Source: Corinectria fuckeliana
Lineage: Eukaryota > Ascomycota > Sordariomycetes > Hypocreales > Nectriaceae
Assembly (NCBI GenBank): GCA_019137255.1
Contig: WPDH01000483.1
Location: forward strand, 31,472-95,471
Direction: 5' to 3'
DNA: 64,000 nt
In this document: piece by piece, positions 34,801 through 44,783 of the stretch
Layout: each line of letters begins with the position of its first letter
Position numbering within the stretch: position 1 is the first letter of the stretch
Translations under genes and position numbers: made by a program
Notes under the pieces: model-generated
Databases searched by the model: none
Told to the model about the DNA's origin: nothing
What the model saw: only the letters and a program-made list of their open reading frames with translations

Positions 34801-37169
34801 GCCATCCCAATGAACAGCAATGCACAGCTCGCTCGCCTCATGCGTGTGAAGCTTACCTAGTCTTACAGGACAGGCAAGTGTCCTCTTCTCCGCTAGTCTA
34901 TCTACCTCCCTACCTAGACCAGGATGCCCTCTCCGCATTGGCGGTTGACATCATCACGTCCAAGAGGTCTGTCCTACTACGTACATCGCAGGACACCCAT
35001 TTCCTCTTCGTAAGCGCACTTGATTCCTTCTATTGGCTACCAAAGCTCGGTAGCAAGATTCAACAGCAGGTGATCCATGTCCTCGTCGTTCACCGCTTCC
35101 AAGCTTCGGACCTACCTCTACGCGAGTTCCATGATGGCTTAAAACTCACCCGCCTCGCTGACTGTCTTGTTGCTCGGCCGTAGCAGCAGATTCGTGGTGG
35201 CTTGCCTTTGGATCTGACGCCCCTAATCGAGCGATGATACTTATTAGCGCATTTCAGCAACTTCCTGTTAGTTAGGCCGCCGGTGGGCCATCCCGGTCTG
35301 GTTCCCTGGATTAGCGCTTTGGATTGCCACCCTGTCTAGTCTAATAGGTCTACTAGGTACGTACGGACGGATCTGTACTCCAGACCGAGAATCATGAGTT
35401 TGGGGTCTGTTTGGCAATGGCTTTGTCATCGCACCTTGCCGTCAACCCAAGCCAGACGCAGTTTGTTGATGCCTCTAGGCTCGGCATGATCGGGGCCTTT
35501 GATCCACCCTTCCGCCGTGCATCACTGCCACTGCATGCTGCCGCGCCGGGCTGGATGCATCCCTTGCCCAGCCAATTGGAAAGACGGTGGGTTTGCTGCT
35601 ACTAGAGATCCAATTTCGGACGTACGAAAACGCACATCATAACCTCCCTAGTCTACATCACACTACAGCCCACCCAGGCCGATGCTCTGCAACAGAGCTT
35701 CCCATCGAATCATCCCGCCGGTAGGGGCCGATCTCGACCGAGGCACGTATGTACTGTGAACGTCGTCCGTACGAAGTGCTCCTGAAACAGTCCTACCCAA
35801 AAAGCCTCACTGACGACGACTCTTACCAGTGGTTAGGCATTGGAAAGGAAAGCATGGATCTCAAGCTCCCAACCGCCGAGTGATATCGGATCCCTCCACT
35901 CGTCCCTCTCTCGCCTCTCTGGCTGGTGCCCGCATTGATCCCCCCTCCCTCCAAGGGCCCCAATCCCTTCACCGACTTTTACCCAACGCCGCTACGAGTG
36001 GCCCGCCTGGTTTCGCCCGTCTTGCCGTCCCACCCTAACTCAGGAGTCAGGGTCCAGCCAGCCACACTAGGGAGGCAGGTCGCCGTTGCTAGGTGTTAGG
36101 CTGGAGGAGTCAAGGGCTCAAGGTTAGGTTCGTTGCCGCTCTGCAGGACAGACGCCAACACCGCCTGCGCAACGCCGTGGCGTGAGTCTGTCGCAGGCAT
36201 CACTAGGTACTCTGATGTACCTCATAGGCCACGGGCCACGGGGTGATCCTGTCGTTGTCTGCTGGTCGGTTGATCGTTCCGTTGCCGCCATGGGGGCAAG
36301 CTCTTTAGACAGAGACGCTATGGATGGAGCCTCTGATCGCAGGGCCGAAGAGTTCACCATCGCAATAAGTTACTCCTGCCGACATTGCGCAACTGCTGTG
36401 CGTGCATGCGGGGTTGCTGCGCATCTGTGCGAGGAGTCGACACGCAACTAACACCCTTGTTCGGATCCCCATGGGCCAAATCGAGCGAAGGCCCGTCGTA
36501 GGTGACTACTTAAGTAGATAGTCTGCAGCGAAAACTTGTCGACCCTGGTGCCGGCCTAGGTTAAGTCAGCACCGCCGCTCTTGCTCACCCCCAACTCACC
36601 CGTGCTCAGTGATGCTCAGGGATTTAACCACCTTCACCACCCTCTGACCAGATACATCCCAACCGTCCACTCACAGCTCAACGCTGCATTGCCCTTTTTC
36701 TGGCTCCTGTCAACCGCAATGGAGGTCCAGCTCTTTGTGTAGAGCGAGAGTCGCTAGGAGCGGGGATGTAGGCAAGTTGGCCATGCGCCTGGCTCCTGGT
36801 AGCCATGAACCGTGACATGGCCTCTATCGCCAGGAAAACGGATCGAGGGAAGGCCGGTTGCTTGGCTCCTTGTGTCCCTCCTCGGGCCACGATTCTTGCC
36901 ATGAAACCGGGCATAGCCTTTATTGCTACTGTGAAGAGTTGGGGGCAACTTGGCTGGGCGTGATCCCGACACCCCTTCGACGCACGCGATCGGAGCTGTG
37001 CATTTATTAATTACCTGCTGAGCCTGGCGCCTTGCTCTTTTGCTCTTTTTAGGTCACCTCCCTCCCTCCTCGATCATTCCTCCTAACTTCCTTCTCCCTG
37101 TCAAATCGTGTTCCCTCGATACCGACTAAATTTCTTACCTCGATTCGAGCGCTTCCAACAATCCCGACA
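31851..37169. other. Long gene-poor spacer upstream of the PUF gene
   Basis: About 5.3 kb with no gene I can support. The proximal part is the promoter of the PUF gene (minus strand). Many AGGTAC/CCTACCTAG-type motifs are present (for example near 34142, 34526, 34908, 35344 and 36207). Open frames on both strands are short, and most start at non-ATG codons. A GGGCT tandem repeat is listed separately. The right end leads into the recombinase-like pseudogene. Confidence 0.45.
32511..32530. repeat. GGGCT pentanucleotide repeat
   Basis: Four perfect copies of GGGCT with a partial copy before them, in the spacer upstream of the PUF gene. Confidence 0.85.
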
Positions 37170-38088
37170 TGCCGAAAAAGACAAACCCTCAAGAGTTATT
37201 CTGCAGAGCGAGAGCCAAAAGCTCTGAACAATGCAAGCAGGGGATTGATGGATCTCCAGTTTCAAAAAAGCTTGTGCCGAGCACGCTGGCGAAATATCAG
37301 CGCATGGTTAACTTATGGCACCAGTAGGCTTCCTACCCACAGACCCTCCTCAGGTCCAGCTACCAATAACATTTTAGATATGCTGATGAATATGCCAAAG
37401 AGAATCCTAGCTCGTACGATCTGAAGAGCCTCAAAGACTTCATAAAGAACGTTGTATTTGGCATTGAGGGCGTTGAAGATGACTCTAACCCGGCGGAAGG
37501 AACCGTCATGGTGTACTAGAAGCAGTTTACGGCCGGCTGGCGCCATGAGAAAGATCAAGCTGTCATCCCAGGAAATGCTACACTTTCAGTTCGAAATGTG
37601 TGTATTTGAACGATGCTTCTTTCCATATTGTCTGAGCTAATTGCTTATACAATTCATACTTTACGACTTGCTTGACATTCTTAAGGAGGAGAGTAACATC
37701 ACGCTGGTGAAAGGCAAGCGACAAAGGAGATTTGGCACGAAGAACCACTTCTTTCATCTTGGTCGTCAGCTGTGGGAGAATGATTGGGTTGAATATGAAA
37801 CACCGGCGACCAGAGTTTGTGACTGGGCCGTATTTATGGCCAATGTCTGCTCTTCTGCTCACATCGGCGAGTATAGCGAGGGGTCTACAAGAAAAGACTC
37901 CGGCCGTGGTTTATACTTCATGGCGAGCAGACAGTCGATGGCACTCCACAACACGGGTTGGCTGGTATCTTGTCTATGGACAGCAGGATGTCAAATTTGG
38001 CGTGTTCCGCAATGAAAATGACAATGCTGAATTCGCCGTACAGCAGCCAACGAGGCGCCACGACATGTGGCTCCAAATACCCGTGTAA
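37170..38088 (+). pseudogene. Decayed DUF3435/FluG-type tyrosine-recombinase-like gene
   Basis: Three plus-strand frames line up in order with the DUF3435 (fungal FluG-domain) family, whose members include the tyrosine recombinases that drive Starship elements. Exon 1 (37170-37323) reads MPKKTNPQELFCRA... to STLAKYQRMVNLW. A normal 54-nt intron (37324-37377, TTTAG) follows, then YADEYAKENPSSYDLKSLKDFIKNV. A TAG at 37516-37518 stands where the family has Trp (TAC-TAG-KQFTAGWRHE), a TGG-to-TAG change. A second intron from 37597 ends at TACAA instead of an AG. The frame resumes with FILYDLLDILKEESNITL, then RQLWENDWVEYETPATRV, MANVCSSAHIGEY and DSGRGLYF. About 60 nt of extra sequence and a frameshift then precede DVKFGVFRNENDNAEFAVQ (from about 37983). 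The stop, lost acceptor and SSARIGEY-to-SSAHIGEY change are all G-to-A. The catalytic C-terminal part is not visible. Confidence 0.75.
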
Positions 38089-39399
38089 TCTGCCTCAGCC
38101 ATATTTCAGTAGCCTGCGATGTGCGAGCCTGAGTAGAGATAAGGAGCGCGTCAGCATTGAGCTCATCAGTAGCGCGGTCGTATGCACGCTCCGTTACCCA
38201 TCAGTACGTGTGAAGAAGCGGGCACGGTCGTTCGGTTGCTTACTGCCTAACAGCGATAGAGAGGGGATTTGTCGGGGGTGACTATTAAGGTAATTAGTTA
38301 ATCTGGCCAGCGATGCCGGAGCCAATTTTACCCCGCGCATTGGCGAAATGCCATTGCTTTCAAGTCGTCTATAGCTGCCTCGTTGATGGTGCTCTGTCGG
38401 CCGCGAGCTATTATATCCGTTACTCGTCGTCAACTCCGGTTCAAGTACAGTACATGGCAGGGGTGATAACTCCCAATACGAGCCGCAATGTGACATGCTT
38501 CATTTGTGACACCTTAGGGTTATCGTCGAACCAATCCAATAAAATCCCCGTCGCTTCGGGAAATAAACCTCCATACAACGTGAGGGGTTGCACGACGCGA
38601 TTCGGCTGACTCTGAGAATCGCCACCCCAAACAATGCTGTGGCATCTGCCAACTCAACCTGCAGCTAAGTGGTAGGTGCAGCTCCTGGCTTGGCTGTGCT
38701 GGCCTGCTTGCCTACCAACCTACATCATTTTGGTGGGGAGAAGTTCCAGGGTCTCTCAACAATGTTAGTCGAGTGAGTGTATCGTAGGTGGCCTGCCTAT
38801 AACATTAAGTTGATTGGCTCTCGGTTGGGCTGCCCCTTTATGCTATTAACACCTCGTGGTGAATACCTACGCCCTTATTTCTTACTGCTATTCATACCAG
38901 TCGGGTGGGATTCTTAAACTGAATACGCCATATATACGAAGTACATGTGACGCCGACTCTAGGTTGTCTCTTGTGAGGATCAGAGCTTGAGGAGTTTCAC
39001 TTCTGTCTATGATTACACTACATTATGGAAAGAAAATAACCGGGCTAAACTCCCCAAACAGACCTAAAATCCTAAATCAGGGCCTTTGAAGACCAACCAT
39101 TAACGAGGGAAGCGAGTCAAGGTGATGAGGCTCATGTTGTATATAATTAGGTAGTAGATGCTCGCTAGAATTACAAAGTGGGCTACCCTGGACACTCGTC
39201 GGTCAACCACGTGATGCTTATCTTATCGACTCACATCGCTCGTCCCCCACCGTGGCGCAACCAAGAGGCCGGCTCCACCTGCTATCGCGGGGCAGAACTT
39301 TTTGCGAAGCTATCATGAGCTACCAGCAAAAAAAGGAACCGTGGGCGACATCAATCTGACACCTCCGCCTTAAATGTCTCTTTCTCGGTGACCTGAAAG
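38089..39399. other. Spacer between the pseudogene and RPC2
   Basis: About 1.3 kb. The first half may hold further unreadable pseudogene sequence. The second half, with AT-rich tracts around 38820-39180, includes the RPC2 promoter. No supportable gene, tRNA or element end was found. Confidence 0.45.
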
Positions 39400-42300
39400 A
39401 TGCCTTTGGTAGACGATGGCTTCGAGGCCCTTTTGGAGCCCTTCTACAACGGCAAGAAGCTCACTGATCCCATCTCTACTAAGGAGGATAAATTCCAACT
39501 CCTTCCGGCCTTCCTCAAAGTCAAGGGTATGGATATCCAACCACGTCGTTACCGCTTCACACGCTAACATTGGCAGGTCTTGTGAAACAGTCCGTATCTT
39601 CAATCCTATCGTATACGATCAGTTCTGAGAGACTGCTGGCTGACACTGAATCCAGGCACATTGACTCATACAACTTCTTCGTCGAGCAAGACATCAAGGA
39701 CATCGTACGCGCTAACCGAACCATCCGCAGCGATGTTGACAGCAACTTCTGGCTCGAGTAGGTGCGCTAGGATACATAAGCTTGCAAATTTGCTCACACG
39801 TGCCTAGGTTCACAGATATTCGAGTCGATCGCCCCCGACGTCAAGACTGGAAAGATGCCAAGTCGCATACCGAGGTTACTCCAATGGAATGCCGTCTCCG
39901 AGATATGACGTACGCCGCGCCTATACTAGTCGATATCGCGTACATCAGAGACAAGCAGAGGATCGTGAGGAAGGGAGTGCCTCTGGGCCGGATGCCTGTC
40001 ATGCTGCGCAGCTCCAAGTGCCGACTGAATGGCGCGACGAATACAGTGATGGAACAGATGAACGAGTGCCCCCTGGACCCGGGTGGCTACTTCATCATCA
40101 ACGGCACGGAGAAGGTCATTTTGATTCAGGAACAGCTGAGCAAGAACCGTGTCATCGTCGAGGCCGACGAGAAGAACAATATCATTTCGGCTTCAGTCAC
40201 TAGCTCAACCCACGAACGAAAGTCGAAGACCTATGTCACGTTGAAGAAGGACAAGATTCTTCTCACCCACAACGTTCTGATGGAGGGTGTTCCGATCGTC
40301 ATCATCCTCAAGGCCCTTGGCGGACTTTCGGATTACGAGATTATGCAGCTTGTAGCGGGATCGGACGGAAGGTACCAGGACGAATTCTTGATCAACTTCG
40401 ACGAGGCAACCAAGGTGGGAATCCATACGCAGCACCAAGCACTCGAATACATTGGCGCTCGCGTCAAGATGGGTTCTCGAAAAGGCCAATTTGGTCCGCA
40501 AGTGCGACGGAACCATATCGAGGATGGCTTGGACGCTTTAGCTAACCTCGTTATCGCCCATGTTCCGATCGAGGGCCTTGACTTCTACCCCAAGGCCATA
40601 TACGTTGCTATGATGACCCGAAAGGTTCTCATTGCTTCCCACAACCATAAGTTGGTGGACGACCGAGATTTCGTGGGGAACAAGAGACTGGAACTTGCTG
40701 GACAGCTTCTCTCCCTGCTCTTCGAAGATCTGTTCAAGCGCTTCATGGTTGAGGTCAAGGTGTCAATCGACAAGTTCCTAAAGAAGAACAACCGCGCGGT
40801 TCCCCTCGATGCCGTTCACATGATTAGCAATCACGCGAACACCATCGGGATCGGGATTAACCGAGCTATTCAGACCGGCAATTGGACAGTGAAGCGATTC
40901 AACATGAACCGAGCCGGAATAACGCATGTTCTGAGTCGACTTAGCTATATTGCTGCTCTTGGTATGATGACTCGAATCAGCAGTCAGTTCGAAAAGACTC
41001 GAAAGGTGTCTGGTCCCCGAGCTCTTCAACCGTCGCAGTGGGGAATGCTTTGTACCTCAGATACCCCAGAAGGAGAAGCCTGTGGTCTAGTCAAGAACTT
41101 GGCTTTGATGACACACATCACCACCAATGTCCCAGAAGAACCGGTCAAGAGGTGGATCTTCACGCTTGATGCCGGTGTCGAGCCCATCAGGAACTTCTCA
41201 GGAGCTGAAATGCACCGGGAAGGAAGCTACATCATCCATGTCAACGGAACGCCGTTTGCGTTGACGCGTTACCCAAAGCGATTTGCGCACAAGTTCAGGA
41301 CGATGCGACGAAGGGGCTGGATCTCTCCCTTTGTCGGCATTAACATAAACACCCACTTCAGTGCCGTTCACATTGCTAGCGATGAAGGCCGAATCTGCCG
41401 ACCTTACATTATTGTCAAGAATGGCGAACAGAAGCTGAAGCCAGAGCACCTCCGCCTACTTCAGCTTGGAAAGGTCACGTTCGATGACTTCCTTAACCAT
41501 GGTATCGTCGAGTATCTTGACGTGAACGAGGAAAACGATGCCCTGGTTACCCTCTACGAGCATCAAATAACAAAGAGCACAACACATCTGGAAATTGAGC
41601 CCTTCACAATCTTGGGCGCAGTCGCCGGTCTGATTCCCTTTCCGCATCACAATCAATCTCCCCGCAACACCTACCAATGTGCTATGGGTAAACAAGCCAT
41701 TGGAGCGATTGCATATAACCAGTTCAACCGAATCGACACTCTGCTGTACACCCTCGTCTATCCTCAACGGCCAATGGTCATCTCCAAGACCATCCAACTC
41801 ATCGGCTACGACAAGCTTCCCGCAGGCCAGAATGCCACCGTCGTTGTCATGTCATACTCTGGATACGACATCGAAGACGCCTTGGTTCTCAACAAAGCCT
41901 CGGTTGATAGAGGATTTGGACGATGCCAAGTCTTTAGAAAGTACACGACAGAGCTGCAGAAATATCCGAATGGACGACGAGAGCGAATCGGTGATCCGCA
42001 AAACGAAGGAGAGGGAAAAGTCAAGCATCGCATCCCTAAGCACGAGGCCCTTGACGACGACGGACTGGCAATCGTTGGATATAAAATCAACTCTGGCGAA
42101 GCCATGGTCAAGAAAGAAACGCCACTTGACCTCACAACTACTGGGATCGGAATGGATCGCGGGCCGAGCGAGTACCGTGACTCGGCTGTTTCATACCGAA
42201 TTCCAGACCCGGCGTACATTGACAAGGTTATGATCTCACAAACCGAGAAGGATACCACCGTCATCAAAGTTCAGACTAGACAAACTCGTCGCCCTGAACT

Positions 42301-43039
42301 GGGAGACAAGTTCTCGTCTCGTCACGGTCAGAAGGGTGTGGTGGGTATCATTGTTAACGAGGAAGATATGCCTTTCGCCGACAGCGGGCTGACTCCTGAC
42401 ATTATCATGAACCCTCACGGTTTCCCCTCTCGAATGACTGTCGGCAAGTTGCTCGAGTGTTTGACGGGCAAAGCTTCTATTGTCCACGGACGCCCCGATT
42501 ACGGATTTGGTGACGCCTTCCGATCTCACCCAGTCGAAGAGATGAGCCAGGTGCTCCTGGACCACGGATTCTCGTGGGAAGGCAAGGATTACTTTACATC
42601 TGGCCTTACCGGTGAACCGCTAGAGGCGTACATCTTTAACGGGCCCATCTATTACCAGCGTCTCAAGCACATGGTGCAAGACAAGATGCACTCTCGATCC
42701 CGCGGTCCCCGAGCTATTTTGACGCGACAACCGACCGAGGGTCGTTCTCGGGATGGTGGTCTGAGATTGGGCGAAATGGAACGTGATTGTCTCATTGCCT
42801 ATGGTGCCTCGCAGCTTCTCCTAGAGCGTCTGATGATCAGTTCGGACGGAACGGAAATTGACATTTGCCAACAGTGTGGTCTGTTTGGATACAAGGGTTA
42901 CTGTCACACGTGTAAGAGCACGAGGGAGGTAACGAAGATGACCATGCCGTATGCGGCGAAGCTGCTCGTGCAGGAGCTCATCAGCATGAATGTTGGTGTA
43001 CGGCTGCAAATGGAGGACGAGTTCCCCCATCCGAGGTAG
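39400..43039 (+). CDS. rpc2: DNA-directed RNA polymerase III second-largest subunit
   Basis: Four exons, 39400-39526, 39577-39589, 39656-39757 and 39808-43039, give 1157 residues, close to yeast Ret1/Rpc128. This subunit forms half of the Pol III active-site cleft, for transcription of tRNA, 5S and U6 genes. The Pol III assignment rests on the N-terminus (KFQLLPAFLKVKGLVKQHIDSYNFFVEQDIKDIV), MECRLRDMTYAAPILVDI, GRMPVMLRSSKCRL, NECPLDPGGYFIINGTEKVILIQEQ and the absence of Pol I or II hallmarks. Later landmarks are SGPRALQPSQWGMLCTSDTP, the hybrid-binding domain (GDKFSSRHGQKGVVG, DIIMNPHGFPSRMTVGK) and the C-terminal zinc site C1101, C1104, C1113, C1116 (CQQCGLFGYKGYCHTC). Exon 2 is only 13 nt. 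The introns are 50, 66 and 50 nt. The gene converges on RAD57 with 256 bp between the stop codons. Confidence 0.97.
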
Positions 43040-43295
43040 TGAGGTAATACCCGGACCCAATGCATAAGTCGGATGGACAACGATGGGGCGTTTAGTATCT
43101 TAGTAGCATCCCAGTTTGAGACAGGGCTTTTTGATTGTATGTACTTGATTAAGCGTCTATCTTAAATATCTATAGAAGGTCCCTCGCCTGATACGTCTTG
43201 TTTACCTTTCCGGGTGATATCCATTTTCCTGGCCATTCCCCCCCTTGAGTAATATGGTGAATATCTAAAATTGCAGCTCATTATCCCAGCTCACG

Positions 43296-44783
43296 TTACC
43301 TTCGACGTGTCTTTCGCCGATCCCTTACCACTGATTTCAAGCCCCCCATGGTGACCTCAAATTCTACAGCATCATCCAAGCCTTGACTAGACGCCGCCGT
43401 ATGCGGTGCGAAGACTACTTTCATCCACCTTCGCCATGCTTTGAGTGTAGCCTCGTTCACGTCAGCGTCGTCATCCGCATCCAACGGCGCGGCAAGCCGA
43501 GTGCGGCCGTAAACAGGGCGTTTGAAGAGGGCGACTCGGCACGCAATTTGGGTTGACCAGACGAGGCCCAGGCTGGGAGTCTTCAGAGAGTACGAGGCAC
43601 GAGGATCGTCACCCCAGCCGGTGAACCAGCGCTGCTGATGGTCGAGCAGCAGAGCCGGCGGTGGAGGAGGTCCGTCGGGGTCCTGAAGGGCGAAGGGGAC
43701 GGAAGACGAGGGGGTGCTGGGGAAGGTAGCGGATGGCGGCGGAGGCATGCTCCGGGAGGCCAAGGGGCTCTCCGGGAGGGCACCGCTGCTCCTAGGAGGC
43801 GGGTTGCGCGAGACGGAGGCGGAAGAGGCGAAGCGGTCGGCGACCTGGTTGGCAACGACGACGGCGAGGTTGTGGCGGCGAGCTAGATTACGGAGCAGGG
43901 CGCCGAGGCGGACGAGCTCGGTGCTCCGGGCAGCCATGTTAGAGCCGTGGGAGCCCTGGCGCTCAAACTCGGCGCGGTAGTTTGCGGCAACGGAGTCGAG
44001 GATGAGGAGGCCGATGTCGTGGCGCGACAGGAGCACGGGGACCTGGAACTCGAGGATGTGGTCCTGGGTTTCGAGGTCTGGCGTGACGGCGCTGTGGATG
44101 CGGTCGAGCGACGGCCGGTTCTCCGGGGCCGTGGCCTGGAGGACCGGGTTGGCATCCATCATCTGAGTAAGGCGGCGGGTGGCGAGAGCGGCCTCGGTGG
44201 AGATATAGAGGGCCTGGCGGCCGAGGCCGTGGGGAGGAGGCAGCTGGACGGCGAGGCAGAGGCCGAGGAGGGCCTGGGTCTTGCCGGCGCCGCTCTCGCC
44301 GGTGATTTCGGAGACGGCGCCGACGGGGATGCCGCCGCCCAGGGCTGCGTCGAGACCATCGTCGAGGGTGCTGATGAGAGGGAGCCGGGGAGGCTCGGAG
44401 GTGGTCGGTACGGGGACCGGGGCCGGGATGAGGACCGGGACCGGGAGTGGAGGCTCGGCGGCGGAAGCAGGAGCAGAAGCGGAAGGGGAAGTGGGATTTG
44501 GAGCGGGTTCAGTCTCCGGCTCGAGGTCAGCAGGGTCTGGGTCTTCCTCGAGGGGGACGAGGAGCGGCTGCTGCGGCGGGCCGAGATCATCCGAGAGCGA
44601 GTTCTGGACGGCGGCGATCAGACGCTTGAGGTCGAGGATGGGCAGGCGGGTCTGCTTGGCGATGTCGGCGGGGTGGAGGGTGAGAAGGTCGGTGGTGGTG
44701 AGGCCGTGGTGCTCGATGGCCGGGAGGAGAGGGGCGAAGCGGGGGATGGGGAAGGAGGGGAGGATGTGAAGGAGGTCGGTCAT
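43296..44783 (-). CDS. rad57: RecA-family DNA repair protein Rad57
   Basis: An intronless frame of 495 residues from ATG 44783. Rad57 (XRCC3-like) is a Rad51 paralog that, with Rad55, helps assemble and stabilise Rad51 filaments during homologous recombination in the nucleus. Residues 1-65 form the small N-terminal helical domain (HGLTTTDLLTLHPADIAKQT). The RecA core starts at ISTLDDGLDAALGGGIPVGAVSEITG, with Walker A GESGAGKT at 162-169 and Walker B LLILD at 259-263. NLAVVVANQVADRF is the motif after Walker B. Two Pro/Ser/Ala-rich inserts are unusual: about residues 66-130, between the N-domain and core, and about 325-380, inside the core after the NQV motif. The core resumes at PSLGLVWSTQIACRVALFKRP. 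GC content is high and codons end mostly in C or G. Confidence 0.9.
   Translation of the reverse strand: MTDLLHILPSFPIPRFAPLLPAIEHHGLTTTDLLTLHPADIAKQTRLPILDLKRLIAAVQNSLSDDLGPPQQPLLVPLEEDPDPADLEPETEPAPNPTSPSASAPASAAEPPLPVPVLIPAPVPVPTTSEPPRLPLISTLDDGLDAALGGGIPVGAVSEITGESGAGKTQALLGLCLAVQLPPPHGLGRQALYISTEAALATRRLTQMMDANPVLQATAPENRPSLDRIHSAVTPDLETQDHILEFQVPVLLSRHDIGLLILDSVAANYRAEFERQGSHGSNMAARSTELVRLGALLRNLARRHNLAVVVANQVADRFASSASVSRNPPPRSSGALPESPLASRSMPPPPSATFPSTPSSSVPFALQDPDGPPPPPALLLDHQQRWFTGWGDDPRASYSLKTPSLGLVWSTQIACRVALFKRPVYGRTRLAAPLDADDDADVNEATLKAWRRWMKVVFAPHTAASSQGLDDAVEFEVTMGGLKSVVRDRRKTRRR

Noticed and set aside
36500..37169. Search for a Starship-type left boundary (TTAC with trailing A) upstream of the recombinase relic
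   Set aside because: TTAC strings near 37006 and 37135 do not fit the TTAC-N7-A pattern, and no matching right boundary or direct repeat was seen.
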